A DNA stretch of 64,000 bases from Candidatus Gastranaerophilales bacterium (GCA_944324345.1 CALUVT010000001.1:62001-126000), one strand, 5' to 3'. Counted from the first letter of the stretch, positions 37,442 through 46,724 are shown. Made by a program: numbers and translations. Notes: a model not told the origin generated them from the sequence alone.

Positions 37442-37528
37442 AGGAGGAGGTGGGATTCGAACCCACGGAACGCGTGAACGTTCGACAGTTTTCAAGACTG
37501 CTCCAATCAACCGCTCTGGCACTCCTCC
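37442..37528 (-). tRNA. tRNA-Ser(TGA)
   Basis: 87 nt with the long variable arm of a class II tRNA (CGAACGTTCACGCG). The acceptor GGAGGAG pairs with CTCCTCC, the anticodon loop CTTGAAA carries TGA, and the T arm is GTGGG-TTCGAAT-CCCAC. Confidence 0.93.
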
Positions 37529-37645
37529 ATACAGTTGTCGGATGTAATCTATTGTATATAGTAAATTTTTATTGTCAAGCTGGTAGTAATAACTGCGGGA
37601 GATAACAAGTTTAAAAATGGATATAATGTAATCAAAAACTATTGA

Positions 37646-37679
37646 TAAAAAAAAGCTATGTACATTGAAGTGCATAGCT
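37646..37679 (-). terminator. Minus-strand terminator, possible small RNA end
   Basis: AGCTATGTAC pairs with GTGCATAGCT, and on the minus strand the stem is followed by eight T residues. No minus-strand gene precedes it; the 120 bp between it and ffh could encode a small RNA divergent from ffh. Confidence 0.5.
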
Positions 37680-37799
37680 GTTGATTAGGGATATGTGTAT
37701 CTTAGTTCTCTAAGGAGTATGGTTATATATTAGCAGACAGGATATGAAATGAAATCATAAATTTGTATGATGTTTTATAATTTGTGATATAATCTTACT

Positions 37800-39233
37800 A
37801 TGTTTGATAGTTTAAGTGAAAAATTGCAAGGGATTATTAGCAGAACACGTAACCAAGAACTGACACAGGATAATATGCAAGAGGCGTTACGTGAGATTAG
37901 GCGTGCTCTTTTAGAAGCTGATGTTAATCTAAGAGTGGTAAAGACTTTTATTTCCTCAATCAGGGAAAAAGCTGAGGGAGAAAAGGTTCTGGAAGGGGTA
38001 GATCCTTCTCAACAACTTGTAAAAATTGTTCACGATGAACTTGTAAACCTTTTAGGAAAAGAACAAAGACCTTTGGATTTTTCCGGAAATCCGAATTTAA
38101 TTATGATGTTAGGGCTCCAAGGATCTGGTAAAACTACATCTTCAGCAAAACTTGCCGTAAAACTCAAAAAAGAAGGTAGGAAACCATTGTTGGTTGCCTG
38201 TGATGTTTACAGACCTGCCGCAATTTCACAGTTACAGACATTAGGAAAAGAAATCGAAACTGAAGTTTATACGATTCCTGAGTGCAAGGATGTTCAAAAA
38301 ATTGTACAAAGTGCAATTGATTATGCAAATTCAAATGGTTTTAACACACTTATATTAGATACTGCCGGACGTTTACAGATAGATACCGATATGATGGCAG
38401 AACTTCTTTTAATAGATAGAATTTTCCATCCTACTGAAAAACTTCTTGTAATTGATGCGATGACCGGGCAGGAAGCTGTAAATGTTGCGGAAAATTTCGA
38501 TGCTCAATTAGGTCTGACAGGTTTGGTATTGACGAAACTTGATGGGGATAGCCGTGGAGGTTCCGCATTAAGTGTTTCTTATTGTACGGGCAAACCTATT
38601 AAATTAACGGGAACCGGTGAAAAATTAAATGCTTTAGAAGATTTTTACCCCGAGCGAATGGCTACAAGAATACTTGGTATGGGAGATATAGTATCTTTAG
38701 TTGAACGTGCACAAGAAGTTTTTGATGAAAAACAAGCTCTGGAACTTGAAGAAAAAATGAGTAAAAACAATTTTTCTTTCAATGATTTTTTAAAGATGCA
38801 AAAACAAATGCAGGCCTTTGGTTCTATGGGAAATTTGTTGGGAATGATTCCCGGATTGAATATAGGAAAAGATGACAGAGATAAAATTTCTCATGAAGGG
38901 GACAAGCAATTTAAGAAAATGGAAGTTTTCATATCAAGTATGACCCCTGAGGAACGTGCAAACCCTGATTTACTTAATACAAGCCGCAAAAAACGTATAG
39001 CAAAAGGTTGTGGCATGGATTATGCGGAAGTAAACGCTTTTGTAAAACAATTTGAAAGTATGCGTGTAATGATGAAGGGCATGAGTGATATGAAAGGACT
39101 GTTTGGCAAAATGGGTTCCGGCATGCCTGATTTAAGTAAAATGGGAAATTTAGGCGGATTTGGCGGATTCAAGGGGAAAATGGGTAAGCATGCAATGAAT
39201 AAAGCTATGAAGATGATGAGAAAGTTTAAATAA
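37800..39233 (+). CDS. ffh: Signal recognition particle GTPase Ffh
   Basis: 477 residues: an N domain, the G domain with GLQGSGKTT, DTAGR, TKLDGDSRGG and the closing GTGEKLNALEDF, then a Met-rich M domain that ends in a Gly/Met/Lys-rich tail. Ffh binds 4.5S RNA and signal peptides and delivers ribosomes to FtsY. TATAAT lies exactly 6 nt before the ATG and no ribosome site exists, so translation is probably leaderless. Confidence 0.97.
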   Translation: MFDSLSEKLQGIISRTRNQELTQDNMQEALREIRRALLEADVNLRVVKTFISSIREKAEGEKVLEGVDPSQQLVKIVHDELVNLLGKEQRPLDFSGNPNLIMMLGLQGSGKTTSSAKLAVKLKKEGRKPLLVACDVYRPAAISQLQTLGKEIETEVYTIPECKDVQKIVQSAIDYANSNGFNTLILDTAGRLQIDTDMMAELLLIDRIFHPTEKLLVIDAMTGQEAVNVAENFDAQLGLTGLVLTKLDGDSRGGSALSVSYCTGKPIKLTGTGEKLNALEDFYPERMATRILGMGDIVSLVERAQEVFDEKQALELEEKMSKNNFSFNDFLKMQKQMQAFGSMGNLLGMIPGLNIGKDDRDKISHEGDKQFKKMEVFISSMTPEERANPDLLNTSRKKRIAKGCGMDYAEVNAFVKQFESMRVMMKGMSDMKGLFGKMGSGMPDLSKMGNLGGFGGFKGKMGKHAMNKAMKMMRKFK

Positions 39234-39264
39234 AACAAACTTAAAAAATATAGAAAGGGGTTTT

Positions 39265-40356
39265 ATGAAAAAGATATTATACTTTTTGTTTGCGTTTTTT
39301 TTGTTTTCTGTCGGTGCAAATGCTCAGGTTACAGGTGCAAAAAATCCGGATTTTAGTTTTGAATTTGCTATCCAGTCAAATTTAGATTATCAATCAACTT
39401 TTCCATCAATTGCTACTGTTGCGTATAGTATAGGTTATGATGGCAAAGTAGGTGATATTAAAATTTTACACTCAGGTGGTGAAGATTTTGATTCAGCTAT
39501 TTACAAAGCTTTTGAAGATGTAGGTTATTTGAATAATGAAGCGGTGGATAATGTTTTAAATACAAAGAAATATATCGGCAACGAAATAACAAGGTTTGTT
39601 GTGAATATGTACGAAAAAAATGCAATATCCCATGGTGACATTGATAAAATGGTTCTAAACAGGAAAAATTTCTATGTTGCAAAAATTACTGATAAGAATA
39701 ATATAATTTACAACACAAATTCTTCCGTTATAAGCAATGACGAGTTGGATAAGTATATTAAATTAATTGATAAAGAAGCAGATGTGATAAATAAAGAATT
39801 AAGTCCCTGGGATTCTTTTAGGACAAAAACTATTCAAGCATATGTAAAAATTAACCGCAATGGCAAGGTCGATGATGCAGTGATACTCCAATCTTGCGGT
39901 TCAGAAGAATACGATGCTTATTATTTGGAAAAGATAAAAAATCATGTCTTTGCAATTCCTGATAAAAGTATTTCTGATTCGGACTTAGGTTTTATATTCA
40001 CGGCAAAACCGTTGGAACAGTTTAAATATGATGCACTAAATTCGTACCGAAGAAGTGTCGAGAGATTGTTGTATTACGAGACTCCTAATTCATCAGCACT
40101 AAAGCCTACGACAATATCACTGGAAGTAACTATTTCAAAAAACGGTCGGTTAAAAAATGTAAAATTATTGGAAAATACGTATTCGCAAACTTATGATAAA
40201 AAACTAATGGATGCCTATAAAAAAATGGTATTTAAGCCTATCCCAAAAGAAATTGACCTTGACAGTTTAACACTAATTGTACGAATTCGTAAAAATGTTC
40301 AGTGGTACCCTTTGTTTGATGATAGGAACTACACTTCCTGGGTAGTACTTGATTAA
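39265..40356 (+). CDS. Exported protein with three TonB C-terminal-like repeats
   Basis: 363 residues: a signal peptide (ends near ANAQ), then three copies of a TonB-C-like beta-alpha-beta unit at about 48-95, 195-240 and 290-345. Examples are VAYSIGYDGKVGDIKIL, AYVKINRNGKVDDAVIL and LEVTISKNGRLKNVKLL. A lone TonB has one such unit and a membrane anchor. This one is soluble and tandem, so it may bind envelope partners rather than transduce energy. AAAGG precedes the ATG. Confidence 0.65.
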   Translation: MKKILYFLFAFFLFSVGANAQVTGAKNPDFSFEFAIQSNLDYQSTFPSIATVAYSIGYDGKVGDIKILHSGGEDFDSAIYKAFEDVGYLNNEAVDNVLNTKKYIGNEITRFVVNMYEKNAISHGDIDKMVLNRKNFYVAKITDKNNIIYNTNSSVISNDELDKYIKLIDKEADVINKELSPWDSFRTKTIQAYVKINRNGKVDDAVILQSCGSEEYDAYYLEKIKNHVFAIPDKSISDSDLGFIFTAKPLEQFKYDALNSYRRSVERLLYYETPNSSALKPTTISLEVTISKNGRLKNVKLLENTYSQTYDKKLMDAYKKMVFKPIPKEIDLDSLTLIVRIRKNVQWYPLFDDRNYTSWVVLD

Positions 40357-40367
40357 GATAAACCAAA

Positions 40368-40408
40368 AATAAAGCGGTAATTATTAAAAATTTACCGCTT
40401 TATTTTAT
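40368..40408. terminator. Bidirectional terminator
   Basis: AATAAAGCGGTAA (40368-40380) pairs with TTACCGCTTTATT (40392-40404), with A and T runs on both sides, between convergent genes. Confidence 0.8.
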
Positions 40409-40416
40409 TACAAGTC

Positions 40417-40986
40417 TTAGTCTTCAAAAGGTATTGTAATTATGTATTTGTCCCCTTCACGAACTTTTGTAATTCCTGAACTGTCAATGTTTTCTGAGAA
40501 TGCAAATGCTTGACTGTATTTTACAATTTCTTGTCTGTGGCGGGAGTTTTTCTCACCTGCAGCATTTATAACAACCGTATTTCCGTCTGTTTTTACTTCA
40601 ACATTTTTTTCGTCGTTATCAAACGGTCTCAAGTCAATAATGATTTTATATGCATTGTCCATTTTCTCAACATGGAAATATTGAGATGTTTGATCAACCA
40701 TTTTTTGCTGCATTTTCATTGCTTTTCTGTTAATCCATTCCTGCTGTTCAAGAGCTCTTCTTTCCATTTTGTCAAAGTTGTTTTCTCTCTGCATAATGGC
40801 TCTATCCATTTTTCTCATGTAAAATGATGGATCTAACATTCTTTTAAAATGCCAGTCAGCTACCACATAAAATGCCAAAAATGCTCCCAAAAAGACTAGT
40901 AATCCTACCAGAACATGTTTTAGTGCCGGATGTTTACAAAGGAAACAATTGTCGAAATCTTCATGTCTATAATTGTTGTCTTCCAT
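40417..40986 (-). CDS. Membrane-anchored alpha-crystallin-like protein
   Basis: 189 residues. One membrane helix (about 26-46, VLVGLLVFLGAFLAFYVVA) is followed by a charged helix (60-95) and a C-terminal Hsp20/alpha-crystallin-like beta sandwich (100-185, YKIIIDLRPFDND ... VVINAAGEK). The IxI tail of classical Hsp20 reads ITIPF here. It is probably a membrane-tethered chaperone or envelope sensor. Confidence 0.6.
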   Translation of the reverse strand: MEDNNYRHEDFDNCFLCKHPALKHVLVGLLVFLGAFLAFYVVADWHFKRMLDPSFYMRKMDRAIMQRENNFDKMERRALEQQEWINRKAMKMQQKMVDQTSQYFHVEKMDNAYKIIIDLRPFDNDEKNVEVKTDGNTVVINAAGEKNSRHRQEIVKYSQAFAFSENIDSSGITKVREGDKYIITIPFED

Positions 40987-41140
40987 AAGTTAAAGCTCCT
41001 TTCATTATAATTACACATATAAGTATAAAAAGTTATGTTTTTATGTCAACTGTACATTTCGGCTAGAATACTTGAAAAAATGTATTACCTATGCTATCAT
41101 TCTACTATAAGTGTGAAGTTCTTATTAACGGAGTAAAAAT

Positions 41141-41326
41141 ATGGCTAAGATACTTGTTACTATGCCTGATGCGTTTTTGCATAAAATTGATAATGTTGCA
41201 ACAAATGAACAAAGAACCAGAAGCGAACTTATTCGCGAAGCATTAAGAAGCTATATGAAGCGTTCTAATCTTAATACCCAAAAAGCTGAAAAAGATGCTG
41301 AATTCCTTGAAAATTTAATCGGTTAA
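41141..41326 (+). CDS. Ribbon-helix-helix (CopG/Arc) DNA-binding protein
   Basis: 61 residues with the RHH pattern ILVTMPDAFLHKID then RSELIREALRSYM. CGGAG lies before the ATG. No toxin gene is adjacent, so it may act as a stand-alone regulator. It converges with the response-regulator gene, overlapping by 4 bases. Confidence 0.78.
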   Translation: MAKILVTMPDAFLHKIDNVATNEQRTRSELIREALRSYMKRSNLNTQKAEKDAEFLENLIG

Positions 41327-42606
41327 TCTTGAAAAAGTTTTTGCACCCATTTAATTAGGTTAGAGATTTCGTAAGGTTTTGGAATATAAAGATCCGCACC
41401 TGTATTTAATACGAATTCTTTATCATGTATGGTTGATGTTACAATTATTTTTGTTTTGTCAAAATCAGGATTTTGTCTGAGTTGTTTGCAAATTTCCAGA
41501 CCTTTGAAGTCTTCAGAATCCCCTGCATCAAGAATAATCATAGCAGGGATTTGTGTTATGGATTTTAAGTTGTCACAAACCGTTACTTCATAACCTTGGA
41601 GCCCAAGGATTGTAGTTAGAAGAACTCGTGTTGCCTCATCTTCTTCTAAGATAAATATTTGGTTGTTCTGTTCGTTTTTAACAGCATTTTCCGCAGTGAT
41701 TCTTGGTCTTTCTATTAAATAGTTTGACTTTGTCGGTTTGTCTGCCATTCTGTGAATTTGTAAAAGAGCATGCAGCAACTGATTAGGATTTTTGTACTGG
41801 ATAAATTCATTTGTTACAATACCGATTGTTGTGTGTACAAAATTTGAACGGCGGCCTGCAAAGTCGTCTCCACGCATGAGCATAAAACCTCTTTTATTAT
41901 CTTGATAAGAATAAAATTTTGAGGCTACAGAATCAAATGCAAAGGTTAAAAAATTTGCAATTTTTTCAGCTTTTATACTTTCTGTTATGATTAAAAATTT
42001 GTTCTCTGAAATTACTCCCAAATAATCTGTTTCTGAAAGTGCGGAATTCATTATTGCACAATATGTCTGTATTAGTTTGTCAGAAGCAAGCTCTGTATAT
42101 GTTTCTTTATAATTGTCAAAGTTTTCTATACTTATATACATTGCAGCCCAATTAGAATTTTCTGAGAGAATTCTTTTTAATGCTCGCATAGAATAATTTT
42201 TAGAGGGGAGACAAAATTTTGGTTCCATATTTGATTCAAATTCTCTTCTCAAATGTGCTTTTATACGCATCAAAAATTCTTCAGGGTTCACAGGCTCTGA
42301 AATAAAATCATCGGCACCGCTTTGTAAAGCATTAATCTTATCGGATAACTCAGCAGACTTAGATACGCCAATAATTACAGGCCGCATGTTGTATGTAAGT
42401 GCCCTGATTTTTTTACAAAAATCAGCCAGATTACTGTCTATACTATCAGAAATGATTATCAAATCCGGCTCTTTGTCTTGAATTATTTTTAAAGCCGAAA
42501 TCAAGTTCTTTGTAATAATAACAGAATTATTACTGCCTTTTAAAAGCTTTTTATACTTAACGGAAATTTCCCGTCTTTTGTCAATAATAAGAGTTACCGG
42601 CTGCAT
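41323..42606 (-). CDS. Response regulator: REC - degenerate GGDEF - REC
   Basis: About 427 residues from the ATG at 42606 (GAGGGG upstream). REC1 has its phospho-acceptor region at LIIISDS and K/P residues at ISEPVNP. The middle domain resembles GGDEF but the signature is replaced by SENKF, so it should not make c-di-GMP. REC2 has MIILDAGD and IPKPYE. It overlaps the histidine kinase gene upstream and forms a two-component pair with it. No DNA-binding output domain is present. Confidence 0.75.
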   Translation of the reverse strand: MQPVTLIIDKRREISVKYKKLLKGSNNSVIITKNLISALKIIQDKEPDLIIISDSIDSNLADFCKKIRALTYNMRPVIIGVSKSAELSDKINALQSGADDFISEPVNPEEFLMRIKAHLRREFESNMEPKFCLPSKNYSMRALKRILSENSNWAAMYISIENFDNYKETYTELASDKLIQTYCAIMNSALSETDYLGVISENKFLIITESIKAEKIANFLTFAFDSVASKFYSYQDNKRGFMLMRGDDFAGRRSNFVHTTIGIVTNEFIQYKNPNQLLHALLQIHRMADKPTKSNYLIERPRITAENAVKNEQNNQIFILEEDEATRVLLTTILGLQGYEVTVCDNLKSITQIPAMIILDAGDSEDFKGLEICKQLRQNPDFDKTKIIVTSTIHDKEFVLNTGADLYIPKPYEISNLIKWVQKLFQD

Positions 42607-43313
42607 TTTCCCCTCGCTTGACATTCTATATTTGATGCAGGTAAGTTTATTTCAAATGTAGTTGTGTGGTTTTCGGATTGCACAAAAATTTTTCCACCCA
42701 TTTTTTCAACTAAATTTTTTGTGATATATAAACCAAGTCCGCTGCCCTGAACTTTACGGGTTAATGGGTTGTCAATTCTTGAAAATTTTGTGAAAATTTT
42801 CTCATAATCGCTCTTTGGAATTTCAATTCCTGTATTGGTAATTTTTATTGAGACATTATTATCTATAGTTTCTGTTTTTATACTAATTGTTGAATTTGTA
42901 TCACCATATTTTGCAGCATTTTCTATAATGTTAGTAAGAATTTGTTCAAACTTGTCCTTATCGGCAAGAATAGGTAACGTGTTTGGACTTATGCTGATAT
43001 CAAATTTTTTGTCATCATATTGAGTTTTAACTATTGAAACTACTGTTTCAATAACAGGTTTTATAAAAATTTCTTTATAAATTAGTGTTTCTTTTGTGTT
43101 TTGTAATTTAGATACAGAAAGCATATTTTCAACAAGATTAATAAGCCTGTTTGATTGCTCAACAATTATTTTTAAAAATTTTTTCTTACTGTTATCATCA
43201 AGTTTGTCCCAAGAAACAAGCATGGTTTCCGAAAAGCCCCGGATTGATGTTAAGGGTGTTCTTAGTTCATGACTTACAGTTGATATAAAATCTTCATAAT
43301 CTTTATCATTCAT
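42594..43313 (-). CDS. Soluble histidine kinase
   Basis: 239 residues: HisKA with FISTVSHELRTPLTSIRGF (phospho-His near residue 15), then HATPase with the N box IIENAAKYGD, and VQGSGLGLYIT. There is no membrane segment or sensor domain, so input must come from another protein. It overlaps the start of the response-regulator gene by 13 bases. Confidence 0.88.
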   Translation of the reverse strand: MNDKDYEDFISTVSHELRTPLTSIRGFSETMLVSWDKLDDNSKKKFLKIIVEQSNRLINLVENMLSVSKLQNTKETLIYKEIFIKPVIETVVSIVKTQYDDKKFDISISPNTLPILADKDKFEQILTNIIENAAKYGDTNSTISIKTETIDNNVSIKITNTGIEIPKSDYEKIFTKFSRIDNPLTRKVQGSGLGLYITKNLVEKMGGKIFVQSENHTTTFEINLPASNIECQARGKCSR

Positions 43314-43458
43314 AAACTTATTATATCAAATTTTTCTGTTTTTATTCGAAAAATTAATTTTTTCTAAATTATTTCTTTAACATCTACATCATTTGTATGA
43401 GATTTTAAAAAAATAGAAAAGATTTATTTTTTATTAGCCGTGGTAAGAATTATTAGAT

Positions 43459-43531
43459 ATGAAAAACATTTTGTTTTTCATACCTCCTCCCCAAGTCTGG
43501 TAGCCGTTCTTCAAAAAGAATGGCTTTTTTT
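43459..43531 (+). ncRNA. Candidate small RNA with C-rich anti-SD segment
   Basis: A gene-free stretch contains hairpin ATGAAAAAC/GTTTTTCAT (43459-43481), then single-stranded CCTCCTCCCC complementary to Shine-Dalgarno sequences, then a 10-bp stem (43502-43525) followed by T8. This is the layout of a trans-acting small RNA. CCCAA-TCT-GGTAG-GTTCTTC recurs near 15333-15358. The minus strand could instead encode a short leader peptide after GGGGAGGAGGT. Expression data would decide. Confidence 0.4.
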
Positions 43532-43672
43532 TATGTTTAGTTGTCTAATTTTTCTTGGCAGACTTAAAACACACTACAAAACATATTGTATGTTCAAATT
43601 AATCTTTATGAAAATAATTTCCAAAATTATTATAAAAAAAGCCTTAAACAAGAATTTTATTTGAGAAATATT

Positions 43673-44686
43673 CTACTGTACTTGCATTTCTTTCTCAAAT
43701 CCAAACAATGAACTTACGGATTCATCATCATGAATTCTTGCAATAGCTGCACCCAAAAGCGGAGCTACGGACAATTGCTTAATGTTAGGAGGCATTTTGT
43801 CCATATCCAAAGGAATTGTATTTGTTACTATACATTCTTTTATCGGAGAATTTGAAATTCTCTCAATTGCAGGGCCTGAAAATACAGGATGAACTGCACA
43901 TACGTACACATCTTTCGCTCCCTCTTTTTTCAAAAGTTTAGAAGCTTCACAAATAGTTCCTGCAGTATCTATCATGTCATCAAACATTACACAGATTTTA
44001 TCTTTAACTTCACCGATAACATGGGATGCTATCGCTTCATTATGTTTGTCACGACGTTTGTCAATAATCGCCAAAGGACACCCGATAGCTTTTGCAAAAT
44101 GTCTTGTTCTTTGAACTCCGCCTGTATCAGGGCTGACTGCTACCATATCATCAGGATTGATATTTAAACTTTTGATATAGTTTGTCAAAATTGATGTTGC
44201 AAAAATGTGGTCAACCAGAATGTTGAAAAATCCTTGAATTTGACCTGTGTGCAAATCCATTGCAAGAATTCTGTCAGCTCCTGCAGTAGTTAAAAGGTCT
44301 GCTACAAGTTTTGCTGTAATAGCTTCACGTCCTGAGGTTTTTCTATCTTGTCTTGCATAGCCGTAGTATGGGATTACTGCAGTAATCGTTTTTGCACTTG
44401 CTCTTTTAAATGCATCAATAATTATCAAAAGTTCCATTAAATTTTCGTTAACAGGATTGCATAAAGGTTGAATAATAAAAACATCGTCTCCTCTTACACT
44501 TTCTTTTACTTGAACGTAAATTTCTCCGTCCGCAAAATTCTTAACAATCATAGGCCCGATTGTTGTGCCAAGATAATCTGCAATTTCTTGTGCAAGTTTG
44601 GTGTTAGAACGCCCTGCAAAAAGTTTGATATCATGTGTAGGGTTAATTGTACGTTCTAATTGAGGAAAAGTCATTTCTGCAACCAT
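43673..44686 (-). CDS. prs: Ribose-phosphate pyrophosphokinase
   Basis: 337 residues from the ATG at 44686 (AAAGGAA upstream); an in-frame ATG at 44701 precedes that site. Key segments: LFAGRSNTKLAQEIA, FADGEIYVQV, the flexible-loop region YARQDRK, the Mg-binding DLHTGQIQGFF and the PRPP loop MFDDMIDTAGT. It makes PRPP from ribose-5-phosphate and ATP for nucleotide, His and Trp synthesis. Confidence 0.96.
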   Translation of the reverse strand: MVAEMTFPQLERTINPTHDIKLFAGRSNTKLAQEIADYLGTTIGPMIVKNFADGEIYVQVKESVRGDDVFIIQPLCNPVNENLMELLIIIDAFKRASAKTITAVIPYYGYARQDRKTSGREAITAKLVADLLTTAGADRILAMDLHTGQIQGFFNILVDHIFATSILTNYIKSLNINPDDMVAVSPDTGGVQRTRHFAKAIGCPLAIIDKRRDKHNEAIASHVIGEVKDKICVMFDDMIDTAGTICEASKLLKKEGAKDVYVCAVHPVFSGPAIERISNSPIKECIVTNTIPLDMDKMPPNIKQLSVAPLLGAAIARIHDDESVSSLFGFEKEMQVQ

Positions 44687-44792
44687 TATTATTCCTTTCA
44701 AATTTTAATGCTTAATCATTATATTATTTAAGGGGGTTAACCTCAACAATTTTTTAAGTAATATTACCAAAACACAAAAAAAATTTTTTTTG

Positions 44793-45527
44793 TTATACTT
44801 TTTCCCAAAAAATTTCAACCAAGCACAAATCTTCGCCTGTTTGTAAATTTTTAATCGTGTGTGATGTTGTAAGATTATCAATAAATTCTATTTGAGAAAG
44901 AACTTTTTCTCCATATTTTATTTCTTTTTTAAATTGTATATCAAGAGTTTTAATTTTATGGGAACTTCTAAAATCCAGACATAAAGGTTCAAGTGCCCAG
45001 ATAATGTAATTACAGTTGTTGGCATGGGAATTTACATCAATATCTTCATATCTGACTTCAAAAGTTTTTTCAATATCAACCTTTTCTACCGGTTTAAGTT
45101 TTTGGAAAATCAAATCATCATCCTTTTTAATGTATACAGGCATGTATTTATTATTAAGAGTTTTTTGTGCCGGAAGGAGGGATTTTGTATTCATATCAAC
45201 TAGTGCCCATATACTTGCAATTTTTCCTAAAAGTTTTTCCCCTTCATATATATAAAAATCCCTGTATGCAAATAGCTTTTGGCATCCTCTGGGTTCAGTT
45301 TTCAATGTAAGCTGGTAAGTTGATACAGGATAACTGTTAAATTCCATTCGGTATTTAATCAAAAACCAGCCTATATTTTTAGGATTCAGATATGAGTACC
45401 CAAAGCCAAGACTTTCTGCGTTTGCACTTGCCAAATCTTGCAAAAAATTGAGTAATGACGACGGCTTTAATGCAAGCTGATAATCCATTTCGGAATATTT
45501 AACGCTAATCTCTTCTTCAAAAATCAT
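44793..45527 (-). CDS. Acyl-ACP thioesterase
   Basis: 244 residues with two hotdog folds, as in FatA/FatB-type bacterial thioesterases. The catalytic-region motif is VRYEDIDVNSHANNCNYI (Asp/Asn-His-Asn). It releases fatty acids from acyl carrier protein. TACAAT lies 6 nt before the ATG with no ribosome site, so it is probably leaderless. Confidence 0.82.
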   Translation of the reverse strand: MIFEEEISVKYSEMDYQLALKPSSLLNFLQDLASANAESLGFGYSYLNPKNIGWFLIKYRMEFNSYPVSTYQLTLKTEPRGCQKLFAYRDFYIYEGEKLLGKIASIWALVDMNTKSLLPAQKTLNNKYMPVYIKKDDDLIFQKLKPVEKVDIEKTFEVRYEDIDVNSHANNCNYIIWALEPLCLDFRSSHKIKTLDIQFKKEIKYGEKVLSQIEFIDNLTTSHTIKNLQTGEDLCLVEIFWEKV

Positions 45528-45550
45528 GGGTTAATTGTAACATATCGTTA

Positions 45551-45814
45551 TTATCTGTCAATTAAAGTAAAATTTGAGGGCAAATCATCCTCTAACATTT
45601 TTATCAATTTGTGTGGCTTTATATTGAGAGCTTCCGCCAACTTAAAAAGAGTTGTAACTTGCGGATCCTTAAGAGCTCTTTCAACAGTGCTGATTATAGA
45701 TGTTGAAATATCATTCTCGCTTGCCAGCATAAATTGGCTTTGTCTTCCTCTTAATTCTTTTATGATTTTTGCAAGTGAATTTAAAATTTTTTGTTTCTTA
45801 TCATTAGTTTGCAT
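45551..45814 (-). CDS. XRE-type HTH regulator
   Basis: 87 residues from the ATG at 45814; an in-frame start at 45853 would place the promoter inside the gene. The HTH covers residues about 15-75 (SQFMLASENDISTSIISTVERALKDPQ). TACAAT lies 6 nt upstream of the ATG, again suggesting leaderless translation. It follows the thioesterase gene's promoter region; targets unknown. Confidence 0.72.
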   Translation of the reverse strand: MQTNDKKQKILNSLAKIIKELRGRQSQFMLASENDISTSIISTVERALKDPQVTTLFKLAEALNIKPHKLIKMLEDDLPSNFTLIDR

Positions 45815-46007
45815 TTCTCTATTGTATACGTATAGTAGTCTTCTCGCTTTCACGAATGTGAAAATATGAATAATTATTACTTGTCTTATAAAAATAAAAA
45901 TATTTTATGATTGTTAAATTTTGGTTAAAAAAAACAGTTTTTTGAAAAAACGGATTAATAATATAAGTGTAGTTGAAAGTTAATCTATTTGAAAGGAAGT
46001 GTTATAT

Positions 46008-46463
46008 ATGAAATTTTTAGTTAGAAAAGCACCTGAAAACTTTATAAGAACAGTTAATGATGAAATAAGTTCTTTGTTAAACAGACATTTTGACAGTTAT
46101 TTCCCGGAAGCCGCATATTGGGAAGAAATGGATAAATATTCAATGCCGGTAGAAATTTCAGATAAAGGTCGTGATTATGAAGTTAAGGCAGAACTTCCCG
46201 GAGTAAAAAAAGAGGATTTGGATATTGACATAGATAAAAATTACATAATAATAAATGCAAAGAAAGAAGAAGAAAAAACTGAAAATGACAAATCCTATAA
46301 GAAATCAGAATTTCGTTATGGTGAATTTTCAAGAACGGTTTATTTCCCAGAAGAAATTGATGTTGATAAAACCGAAGCTAAATTGGAGCATGGTGTCTTA
46401 AAAATTCAAGCACCTAAAAAATATAGTGAGAAAGATGCAAAGAAAAAATTATCAGTAAAATAA
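46008..46463 (+). CDS. Hsp20 small heat-shock protein
   Basis: 151 residues from the ATG at 46008 (AAAGGA upstream). An alpha-crystallin domain at about 45-140 has YEVKAELPGVKKEDLDI and GEFSRTVYFPEEID. LKIQAPKK gives a near-IxI C-terminal motif. It holds unfolding proteins for ATP-dependent chaperones. A terminator follows. Confidence 0.93.
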   Translation: MKFLVRKAPENFIRTVNDEISSLLNRHFDSYFPEAAYWEEMDKYSMPVEISDKGRDYEVKAELPGVKKEDLDIDIDKNYIIINAKKEEEKTENDKSYKKSEFRYGEFSRTVYFPEEIDVDKTEAKLEHGVLKIQAPKKYSEKDAKKKLSVK

Positions 46464-46499
46464 TTTTTTCAGTGTTCAATAAATTAATAAACGCAAAAG

Positions 46500-46525
46500 A
46501 GCAGGTTTAAAGTACCTGCTTTTTT
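46500..46525 (+). terminator. hsp20 terminator
   Basis: AGCAGGT (46500-46506) pairs with ACCTGCT (46514-46520), followed by TTTTT. Confidence 0.8.
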
Positions 46526-46613
46526 GCACTTTGTATTATAAAAGGAATAAAAAGCTTGATTTTAAAAAATGTTCATGTTAAATTAAAACTTGCTTGATAA
46601 ATACAAGCCTTAT

Positions 46614-46687
<74 letters not shown>

Positions 46688-46695
46688 TATTAAAG

Positions 46696-46724
46696 AAGAC
46701 TCCGTATTTCAGGGGTCTTTTTTA
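46696..46724 (+). terminator. tRNA-Ile terminator
   Basis: AAGACTCC pairs with GGGGTCTT (one mismatch region) and is followed by TTTTTATT, directly after the tRNA. Confidence 0.6.

Noticed and set aside
37314-37547. Open frame encoding a GGGIRTHGTRERSTVFK-type peptide
   Set aside because: This is the well-known false translation across a tRNA-Ser gene; the tRNA is on the minus strand at 37442-37528.
37253-37675. 140-residue minus-strand open frame
   Set aside because: It runs through tRNA-Ser, two terminators and repeats and has no ribosome site, so it is not a gene.
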